Origin: an uncultured Gemmatimonadota bacterium
Lineage (GTDB): Bacteria > Gemmatimonadota > Gemmatimonadetes > Gemmatimonadales > Gemmatimonadaceae
DNA: 5,133 nucleotides
Reading direction: 5' to 3'
NCBI GenBank assembly: GCA_903894655.1
Contig: CAITQY010000093.1
Coordinates: 1 to 5,133 of the forward strand
Under the pieces are notes generated by a model. It was not told the DNA's origin. It made no database searches and worked only from the letters and a program-made list of their open reading frames with translations. Both the position numbers and the translations under genes were made by a program. The stretch's first letter is position 1. Each line of letters begins with the position of its first letter. Below, one piece after another: positions 1 to 5,133 of this stretch.

Positions 1-1377
1 CCCGCGCTTTGGACCGGCGAGGCGATCTTCAGCGTGGTGTCGTTGCTGCTGCGCCCCACGCAGCCGATCAAGGCCTGCACCACCTCCATCAGCGCGCGGC
101 TCCGCGCGATCCCCGCGTTTCTGAGCGCCATGCCCACCGCCCTCACCGAACCGGTGCCCACGATCTGGATCGATCGGGCCACCCGGGAGGCGCGCGTGTT
201 CGCGGCGTTCCTGCGCGGCCAGCTGCGCCTTTGGTGCACTGAGCACGGAGTCACCGATGCGGAGCAACAGTCGCTGAACGAAGCGGCTGCGGATGCGGCG
301 CAGGCGTTCGACGTCGCCGCGCAATGGCTGTTCCTGTTGCCACACGACGTGGACACTGGCTACGCGATCGGCGCCGACAGCTACGACATTCTCTTGCAGC
401 GCGGACATTTCTGCGCGAAGTCGTCTGGCGAGCTGCTCCAGCGCGTGCTGAGCGACATGCCCGCGGCCAAGGCGCGCTTCCATGCGCTAGCCACCGACGT
501 TGCCGGATCGCCCGAAGCACTCGGCGCCAAGCTGGCCGACGATCGTTGCACTGACGCCAGCTATCTGGCGACGTTCACCTCGCAGTTCGAGGCCTGCCGC
601 GCCCTTGCCCTGCAGCACGATCAAGTGGAGTGGCCCGACTGGCCGTTGCGCTACGTGCCCATTCCCGTGTGGGCCCGCGATATCGCGCCGCAGCTGTACT
701 TCCTGTTCTATCGCTCGCCGGCACCGTACGAACCTCGCCCCGAGCATCGGTATCTCGTTACCCCCATCGACGACACCATCGCCCCCGACGAGCGCGAACG
801 CCGCTTGAAGGCGTGGAATCACAGCACGATCACGCTCAATCACGTCGTGCATCACGGTGCGCTCGGCCATCATGTGCAGAACGGCCACGCCACCCATCGG
901 TCGCACTCACGGATTGGCAAGATCGCCGCCGTGGACTGCGCCAGCCGCATCGGCATGTTCCTGGGCGGCTCGATGGCCGAAGGCTGGGCCTGTTACGCCA
1001 CCGAGCTCGCCGACGAACTCGGATTCCTCACGCCGCTCGAACAGGCGGCGGAGCAGCAGAGTCGCGTGCGCATGCTGGCGCGCGCCATCGTAGACATCCG
1101 TTTGCACACGGGTGAGTTCACCTTCGCCGAGGCCGTGGCGTACTACGTGCACGAAGTCGGTATGCCGGAGGCAGTCGCCGTCGGCGAAGCTACCAAGAAC
1201 TCGATGTTCCCCTGCACCGCCGTGATGTACTGGCTGGGCACGCAAGGGATTCTCGATCTGCGGGATACCATGCGTCAGCGGCCGGACTATTCGCCGCGGC
1301 ACTTTCATGATGCGCTGTTGAGCCGGGGATCTATCCCTGTGGCGCTCTCGGCGCGACTCCTTACGGCAACTTCATGA
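1..1377 (+). CDS. DUF885-family putative metallopeptidase/hydrolase, 5'-truncated by window edge
   Basis: The frame is open from base 1, so the true start lies upstream. 458 residues are visible before the TGA at 1375-1377. A GTG at base 34 is an internal Val codon and not a convincing start, because the residues before it (WTGEAIFSVVSLL) look like conserved family sequence. Assignment to DUF885 (PF05960) rests on the order of motifs: the WTGEA segment near visible residue 4, a His-rich HHGALGHHVQ at 284-293, then EGWACYATELADELG at 327-341. In this family the usual motif is HExxPGHHxQ followed by EGWA, resembling zinc peptidases. Here H284, H290 and E327, plausible metal ligands, are kept, but the catalytic Glu position is His285 and the Pro is Leu288. 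Activity as a classical peptidase is therefore doubtful; a divergent hydrolase or other metal enzyme is possible. Whether it has a signal peptide cannot be judged. It is co-transcribed with the transporter genes downstream, overlapping the next start by 4 bases. Confidence 0.85.
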   Translation, partial: PALWTGEAIFSVVSLLLRPTQPIKACTTSISARLRAIPAFLSAMPTALTEPVPTIWIDRATREARVFAAFLRGQLRLWCTEHGVTDAEQQSLNEAAADAAQAFDVAAQWLFLLPHDVDTGYAIGADSYDILLQRGHFCAKSSGELLQRVLSDMPAAKARFHALATDVAGSPEALGAKLADDRCTDASYLATFTSQFEACRALALQHDQVEWPDWPLRYVPIPVWARDIAPQLYFLFYRSPAPYEPRPEHRYLVTPIDDTIAPDERERRLKAWNHSTITLNHVVHHGALGHHVQNGHATHRSHSRIGKIAAVDCASRIGMFLGGSMAEGWACYATELADELGFLTPLEQAAEQQSRVRMLARAIVDIRLHTGEFTFAEAVAYYVHEVGMPEAVAVGEATKNSMFPCTAVMYWLGTQGILDLRDTMRQRPDYSPRHFHDALLSRGSIPVALSARLLTATS

Positions 1378-1379
1378 TG
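1374..1379 (+). other. Overlapping stop/start junction (ATGATG), DUF885 gene to binding-protein gene
   Basis: The TGA stop at 1375-1377 is nested in two consecutive ATG codons (1374 and 1377). No purine-rich Shine-Dalgarno is obvious in the preceding 20 bases, so re-initiation by ribosomes finishing the upstream gene is the likeliest route. This supports the DUF885 gene being part of the transporter operon. Confidence 0.8.
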
Positions 1380-3002
1380 CGTTGGTCCGTACGCTCATCC
1401 CGATTCTCAGCCCTCGGCGTCGCTGCTGCCGTGTGTGCGTCACTCGCCGCCTGCGGCGGAGAGACGTCCCGCACCGGGCCGTCGAATGATCTGCTCATCG
1501 TGGGCTACGATCGTGAGCCCGACACGATGAACCGCTATGCCACGCACATTCTCGAGGACATCGAGGCGGGCGTGGTGGAAGGGCTCGTCACGAATGACGA
1601 GGAGATGAAGATCATCCCCGTACTCGCGGCCGAGCTTCCGACCACGGAGAACGGCGGCGTGATCGTGCGCGCCGATGGTGGCATGGATGTCACGTGGAAG
1701 CTCCGCCCCGGGGTGAAGTGGCACGACGGCGTACCGCATACCTCGGCCGATGTGAAGTTCACCGTGGATGCGATCAACAAGGGTGACTGGAAGCCCGAGA
1801 GCGTCGATGGCTTCGACCGCATCGCCTCGGTAGACACCCCCGACTCGCTCACCGCGATCGTGCACTACAAAGAGGTGTACGCGCCGTATCAGCTGCAGTT
1901 CGTGCGCGGCACGCTGCCGAAGCATGTGCTCGAGGGGCGTGATCTCAACACCGCCAACGATTACAATCGCGCACCACTCGGCACCGGTCCGTACAAGGTG
2001 AAGGAGTGGAAGACGGGCGAGTACATCCTGCTCGAGCGCGCCGAAGGCTACTGGCGTGGCCCGGAGTATCCCAAAATCAAGCAGCTGCTCTTCCGGTTCC
2101 TGACGAACACCACCACGCGCATCAATCTCCTCAAGTCGGGTGAAGTGCACATGGTGGCTCTGGTCGCGTGGGACAAGGTACGCGAGCTGGAGTCCATCGC
2201 TGGCCTGCGGATGAACCGCGTGGTCGGCAACGGCTACGAACACGTCACGCTCAACCAGAAGCATTTCACGCCGTTCTCCGACGTGAAAGTGCGGCAGGCC
2301 CTGGCCCACGCAGTCAATCGCGATCTGCTCGTGCGCACCATTCTTGACGGCCAGGTATCCGTCGTGAACGGTCCGATTCAGCCGCTTTCCGCCGCTTACG
2401 AGCCGACGGTGCAATCGTACGGCTTCGATCCCGCGCGCGCGCGCACGCTGCTCACCGAAGCGGGCTGGGTGCCCGGCGCCGATAGCATCCGCATGAAGAA
2501 CGGCAAGCGCCTCGCCTTCACACTCATTACGCAGTCGGGCTTTGCGATCCGCGAAAACGTGTCACAAGCATTGCAGCAGGCGTTTCGCGACGTCGGCGCC
2601 GACATGACGGTGAAGCTGCTCGATGGCACGACCATCAGCAGTGTGTGGTTCAGTGGCGACTTCGACGCGATGTTGCACTGGTGGCAGATGGGCGCCGATC
2701 CGGAACTCACGCTCTTCTTTGCCGGCGATCGCATGCCGCCGGCCGGCCGCAACATCAACTACGTGAACGACGCCGAGTTGTCGGCGCTGTTGTACCGCTC
2801 CGATCGCACCGCCGATGTGGCGCAGCGCAACGAGCTGCTGCGTGACGCGCAGCATCGTATCGCCGCGCTCGCTCCTGAGATCGTGCTGTATAACACGGCC
2901 AAGGTCGATGCCGTGCCGCGGTCCTTAAAGGGCTTCACCGGCAATCCGACCAACGCCGGTCCGTTCTGGAACGTGTACCAGTGGGAGATCGGCACGCCGT
3001 GA
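1374..3002 (+). CDS. Family 5 extracellular solute-binding lipoprotein of a peptide-type ABC transporter (OppA/DppA-like)
   Basis: This 542-residue protein is the substrate-capturing component of a Dpp/Opp-type importer. The N-terminus is a lipoprotein signal: Arg-rich start, hydrophobic stretch at about 11-23, then lipobox LAAC with Cys27 as the predicted lipidation site. A short polar linker (GGETSRTGPSN) follows. The mature part carries SBP_bac_5 (PF00496) hallmarks: VVEGLVTND at 67-75, WKLRPGVKWHDG at 108-119, PLGTGPYKV at 201-209, DVKVRQALAHAVNRD at 303-317, and FDPARARTLLTEAGW at 351-365. A closing GPFWNVYQWEI lies at 529-539. Length is normal for the family. Two adjacent ATGs (1374, 1377) could start it; the first gives an ATGA overlap with the upstream stop, and no strong Shine-Dalgarno is visible, consistent with translational coupling. 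It should sit on the outer face of the cytoplasmic membrane and feed the two permeases encoded next. Family members bind peptides, nickel chelates, opines, glutathione or sugars, so the substrate is unknown. Confidence 0.95.
   Translation: MMRWSVRSSRFSALGVAAAVCASLAACGGETSRTGPSNDLLIVGYDREPDTMNRYATHILEDIEAGVVEGLVTNDEEMKIIPVLAAELPTTENGGVIVRADGGMDVTWKLRPGVKWHDGVPHTSADVKFTVDAINKGDWKPESVDGFDRIASVDTPDSLTAIVHYKEVYAPYQLQFVRGTLPKHVLEGRDLNTANDYNRAPLGTGPYKVKEWKTGEYILLERAEGYWRGPEYPKIKQLLFRFLTNTTTRINLLKSGEVHMVALVAWDKVRELESIAGLRMNRVVGNGYEHVTLNQKHFTPFSDVKVRQALAHAVNRDLLVRTILDGQVSVVNGPIQPLSAAYEPTVQSYGFDPARARTLLTEAGWVPGADSIRMKNGKRLAFTLITQSGFAIRENVSQALQQAFRDVGADMTVKLLDGTTISSVWFSGDFDAMLHWWQMGADPELTLFFAGDRMPPAGRNINYVNDAELSALLYRSDRTADVAQRNELLRDAQHRIAALAPEIVLYNTAKVDAVPRSLKGFTGNPTNAGPFWNVYQWEIGTP
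2999..3002 (+). other. GTGA stop/start overlap, binding-protein gene to DppB-type gene
   Basis: A GTG start overlaps the TGA stop (3000-3002) by 4 bases in total, with GGAG at 2983-2986 upstream. It matches the ATGA geometry of two other junctions in the operon, which is the main reason for preferring this start over ATG 3014 or ATG 3023. Confidence 0.5.
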
Positions 3003-3961
3003 TCGCGGCCACGATGCGTGGCATGATCGTGCGGCGAGTGCTGCAGAGCGTTCCGCTGCTGGTCCTCATCTCGGTGCTGGTCTTCGCGCTGCTGCAAGCC
3101 GTACCCGGCGGTCCGCTGGCGGCGTATCTCGAGAATCCGAATGTGCGACCGCAGGACATCGAGCGCCTCCGCGCCGCCATGGGACTCGATCGTCCGCTGG
3201 CAGCGCAATACGCGTCGTGGCTGTCGGCGTTCGTGCGCGGCGACTGGGGATACAGCTTTGCCGACGGTCGTCCCGTGCTCGACCGTGTGCTGGAGCGTGT
3301 TCCCGCGACGCTCGAACTGGTTGGCGCGAGCACCCTGCTGGCGCTCTGCGTGGCACTGCCCGTCGGTGTGCTGGCGTCGGTGCATCGCCTGTTCGACCGC
3401 GTCACATCGTTCGGCGCCGTGGCGGGCATTTCGCTGCCGGTGTTCTGGTTCGGCTTGCTGTTGCAGTTGGTGTTCGCGATCACGCTGGGGTGGCTGCCAT
3501 CGTCAGGACGCACCTCATTCGGGGCGAGCTCGTTCGCCGACCGTATCGCGCATCTCGTGCTACCGGTGCTAGTGCTGGCCGCCGTGCAAGCCGCCGCATG
3601 GTCGCGCTATTTGCGCCGAGCCATGCGCGAAACCATTGGCCGGCCGTTCATGAATGCGGCGCGTGTCCGCGGCGTCTCCGAGCGCGGCGTGCTGTTGCGT
3701 CATGCCCTGCCGAATGCGCTCGGCCCGTTCGTGACCGTGGTGCTGCTCGACGCCGCCATGATGGCGTCCGGTGCCGTGGTCACCGAAAGTGTGTTCGCGT
3801 GGCCCGGCGTGGGCAGCCTGTTCACGGAATCGCTGGTGAAACGCGATTATCCGGTGCTGATGGCGTTCCTCATGTGTGGCGCCGTCGCCGTCATGGTGCT
3901 GAATCTGCTGGCTGATATCGCGGTGCGGGCCATCGACCCACGCACACGGGGCGCGGCATGA
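2999..3961 (+). CDS. ABC transporter permease, DppB/OppB type
   Basis: Integral membrane subunit of the importer, about 320 residues, close to the usual 305-340. Numbering from the GTG at 2999, six hydrophobic segments are visible near 14-35, 103-128, 138-167, 186-204, 243-266 and 286-309. Family signatures are MGLDRPLAAQYASWL at 61-75, GDWGYSF at 81-87, and the cytoplasmic coupling (EAA) loop at 218-239, with NAARVRGVSERG followed by RHALPN. It ends in AIDPRTR, typical of DppB (BPD_transp_1, PF00528). The start is ambiguous. I chose GTG 2999 because it makes a GTGA overlap with the binding-protein stop and has GGAG at 2983-2986, although the 12-base spacing is long. ATG 3014, ATG 3023 (giving MIVRRVLQ, the most typical DppB N-terminus) and GTG 2981 are alternatives. 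It should pair with the DppC-type subunit encoded next. Confidence 0.94.
   Translation: MIAATMRGMIVRRVLQSVPLLVLISVLVFALLQAVPGGPLAAYLENPNVRPQDIERLRAAMGLDRPLAAQYASWLSAFVRGDWGYSFADGRPVLDRVLERVPATLELVGASTLLALCVALPVGVLASVHRLFDRVTSFGAVAGISLPVFWFGLLLQLVFAITLGWLPSSGRTSFGASSFADRIAHLVLPVLVLAAVQAAAWSRYLRRAMRETIGRPFMNAARVRGVSERGVLLRHALPNALGPFVTVVLLDAAMMASGAVVTESVFAWPGVGSLFTESLVKRDYPVLMAFLMCGAVAVMVLNLLADIAVRAIDPRTRGAA
3958..3961 (+). other. ATGA stop/start overlap, DppB-type to DppC-type gene
   Basis: The start ATG (3958-3960) and stop TGA (3959-3961) overlap. This is the common arrangement for permease subunits that must be made in equal amounts. A GGGG at 3948-3951 with six-base spacing is a weak ribosome-binding candidate. 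Confidence 0.8.
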
Positions 3962-4761
3962 AGGCCGGGCCGCGCGGCGGCCTGCTCTTTCTCGCCACCC
4001 TCGTGGCAGCGTCGCTGTTGGCGCCGTATCTGGCGCCCTTTGCCGCCGACGCACTCGATCTCGCCAATCGCCGTGCGGCGCCGTCGTTGGTACACTGGTT
4101 CGGCACCGATGAACTGGGGCGCGACGTGCTCACGCGTGTACTGGTGGGTGCGCGTGTCTCGCTTGCAATCGGGGTGCTGTCGGCACTCATGAGCGCGGCG
4201 ATCGGCGTGGCGGTCGGCGCCGTGGCTGGATACGCGGGTCGTTGGGTTGACGACGTGCTCATGCGCGCCACCGACTCGATGCTCGCCATCCCCCGTCTTC
4301 CACTCCTCATGCTCGGCGCTGCCGTGTTGCAACCCGGTGTGCCGATGCTGATCCTGTTGGTGGCAGCGGCCGGATGGATGGAAACCGCGCGCGTGGTGCG
4401 GGCCGAAGTGCAGTCGCTGTCATCGCTCGATTTCGTTCAGGCCGCGCGGGCCATCGGCGCCAATCCGGTGGGCGTCATCGTGCGCCATATCGTTCCCGGT
4501 ATCATCCCCGCCGCGACGGTCGCCACCACGCTTGCCATCGGTAGCGGTATCCTGCTGGAAAGCACGATGAGCTTCTTCGGCGTGGGCGTGCAACCACCCA
4601 CCGCCAGCTGGGGCAACATGCTGTACCAGGCGCAAACGGCGATGACCAGCGAACCGTGGCTCGCGATCTTCCCCGGCCTGTTCATCTTCGCCACCGTGCT
4701 CGCCTGCAACGCCGTTGGTGATGCCATCGGTTCGTCTCCCACTCAACGTCAGGCCGCTTGA
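3958..4761 (+). CDS. ABC transporter permease, DppC/OppC type
   Basis: Second membrane subunit of the importer, 267 residues, slightly shorter than the common 280-310. Signatures in order: a first membrane segment at about 8-31; FGTDELGRDVLTRVLVGAR at 48-66, the hallmark of DppC proteins; membrane segments near 67-93, 107-123 and 127-143; the coupling loop QAARAIGANPVGVIVRHIVPG at 161-181; then ESTMSFFGVGVQPPTASWGN at 201-220 and a final membrane segment at 235-257. The domain is BPD_transp_1 (PF00528). The cytosolic N-terminus is only about seven residues. The C-terminus reads GDAIGSSPTQRQAA instead of the usual GDxLRDxLDPR, so the customary DPR end is missing. Neither other forward frame restores that motif, so a simple frameshift is not evident. 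The ATG forms an ATGA overlap with the DppB stop, with a weak GGGG at 3948-3951 as possible ribosome-binding site. It would form a heterodimer with the DppB-type subunit. Confidence 0.94.
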   Translation: MKAGPRGGLLFLATLVAASLLAPYLAPFAADALDLANRRAAPSLVHWFGTDELGRDVLTRVLVGARVSLAIGVLSALMSAAIGVAVGAVAGYAGRWVDDVLMRATDSMLAIPRLPLLMLGAAVLQPGVPMLILLVAAAGWMETARVVRAEVQSLSSLDFVQAARAIGANPVGVIVRHIVPGIIPAATVATTLAIGSGILLESTMSFFGVGVQPPTASWGNMLYQAQTAMTSEPWLAIFPGLFIFATVLACNAVGDAIGSSPTQRQAA

Positions 4762-4763
4762 TG
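4759..4763 (+). other. TGATG stop/start overlap, DppC-type gene to dehydrogenase gene
   Basis: The stop TGA (4759-4761) shares its last base with the ATG (4761-4763) of the dehydrogenase. AGG at 4751-4753 lies seven bases upstream. The overlap places the dehydrogenase in the same transcript as the transporter. Confidence 0.75.
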
Positions 4764-5133
4764 ACTTTCCCGCTCCCGTTCGCTCCGCGACGTATCGCCA
4801 TCGGCGCCAACGCCCACGTGGGGATCGCCGAATCCATTCGCGCGCGTCGCCCCGACCTCGAGCTGCGCGGCAAGGTGTTCACCGACATCACGGCGGACGA
4901 TCTGGCCTGGGCCGAGGCGTACATCGGCTTCAAGCGTCCGCCGTCGGTGTCCGACATGGGGAACGTGCGCTGGATTCAGTGCACCGGCGCCGGCGTCGAT
5001 TCCTGGATGGCGTCCGATCTCGATCCATCCATCCTGCTCACACGCAGCCCCGAGTCGTTCGGCCCGATGATCGCTGAGTGGGCCGTGTCGCGCATCTTCG
5101 CGATTCAGCTGCAGCTGCTGGAGTTGGCTGAAG
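4761..5133 (+). CDS. D-isomer-specific 2-hydroxyacid dehydrogenase, N-terminal part, 3'-truncated by window edge
   Basis: The frame opens at ATG 4761, sharing one base with the upstream TGA, and runs without a stop to the window end, giving 124 codons. Weak AGG at 4751-4753 may serve as ribosome-binding site. The visible part matches the catalytic-domain half (PF00389) of NAD(P)-dependent D-2-hydroxyacid dehydrogenases, which interconvert 2-oxoacids and D-2-hydroxyacids in the cytoplasm. A first beta strand RRIAIGANAHV lies at 10-20, a short strand AYIGFKRP at 53-60, the substrate-loop signature WIQCTGAGVDSW at 71-82, and RSPESFGPMIAEWAVSRI at 95-112. The last corresponds to the conserved segment preceding the hinge into the Rossmann domain. 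The GxGxxG nucleotide-binding motif and the catalytic Arg, Glu and His lie beyond the edge, so specificity (glyoxylate/hydroxypyruvate reductase, lactate, phosphoglycerate or other) cannot be assigned. Position at the end of a peptide-transporter operon suggests a role in metabolism of the imported compound, which is inference. Confidence 0.85.
   Translation, partial: MTFPLPFAPRRIAIGANAHVGIAESIRARRPDLELRGKVFTDITADDLAWAEAYIGFKRPPSVSDMGNVRWIQCTGAGVDSWMASDLDPSILLTRSPESFGPMIAEWAVSRIFAIQLQLLELAE

Noticed and set aside
34..36. GTG as the start of the DUF885 gene
   Set aside because: The frame remains open to base 1, and the residues encoded before the GTG fit the family, so it is an internal Val codon and the gene begins outside the window.
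1440..2414. Long antisense open frame (324 codons) inside the binding-protein gene
   Set aside because: It lies opposite a clearly conserved SBP_bac_5 gene in high-GC DNA, where antisense frames stay open by codon bias. Its translation is rich in His, Arg and Val and shows no recognisable domain.
2431..2443. Alternating CG run that looks like a simple repeat or Z-DNA-prone site
   Set aside because: It is explained by the codons for Pro-Ala-Arg-Ala-Arg in a conserved segment of the binding protein and is short.
2736..2750. GCCGGCCGGC-like palindrome as a possible hairpin or terminator
   Set aside because: It lies deep inside the binding-protein gene with no following T-run, and palindromes of this type are common by chance in GC-rich coding DNA.
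2759..3385. Antisense open frame (208 codons) spanning the binding-protein/DppB junction
   Set aside because: Low-complexity Gln/Arg/His-rich translation, no domain, and fully overlapped by two convincing genes on the + strand.
4715..5077. Forward frame of 120 codons overlapping the DppC end and the dehydrogenase start
   Set aside because: Its translation is Arg-rich without motifs, while the frame starting at 4761 gives conserved 2-hydroxyacid dehydrogenase sequence to the window end.
1..5133. CRISPR, tRNA/rRNA, insertion sequence, phage or defence-system signatures
   Set aside because: No spaced direct repeats, tRNA-like cloverleaf, transposase or integrase motif, or inverted-repeat ends were seen; the whole window is occupied by five overlapping metabolic/transport genes.

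Overview
The window is a GC-rich (by eye, mid-60s percent), densely coded stretch of bacterial chromosome. All supported genes lie on the + strand, and consecutive genes overlap by 1 to 4 bases. GC content, codon choice and the pairing of a lipid-anchored binding protein with Dpp/Opp-type permeases fit a high-GC environmental bacterium. My best guess is a Gemmatimonadota-like lineage, but that rests on general resemblance and not on a marker gene.

Layout: (1) positions 1-1377, a DUF885-family (PF05960) putative metallopeptidase whose N-terminus lies before the window. (2) 1374-3002, a family 5 extracellular solute-binding lipoprotein (OppA/DppA type). (3) 2999-3961, a DppB/OppB-type permease. 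(4) 3958-4761, a DppC/OppC-type permease. (5) 4761 to the window end, the N-terminal part of a D-isomer-specific 2-hydroxyacid dehydrogenase, cut by the edge. There is no intergenic space, so no internal promoter, terminator, RNA gene, repeat or mobile element can be supported.

The genes look like one polycistronic, translationally coupled operon. The binding protein captures an oligopeptide or similar small solute outside the cytoplasmic membrane. The two permeases form the transmembrane channel. The energising ATPase subunits (DppD/DppF type) are absent from the window and must be encoded elsewhere. The flanking enzymes suggest a catabolic theme: a possible peptidase or hydrolase upstream, and a 2-hydroxyacid/2-oxoacid oxidoreductase downstream. 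The substrate cannot be read from the sequence.

The most noteworthy signal is in the DUF885 protein. The family's usual HExxPGHH metal/catalytic motif reads HHGALGHH, so the catalytic glutamate is replaced by histidine, while the other expected metal-binding residues (two His and the downstream EGWA Glu) are kept. Otherwise this is an ordinary metabolic/transport operon. I see no evidence of a defence system, CRISPR array or other exotic element.
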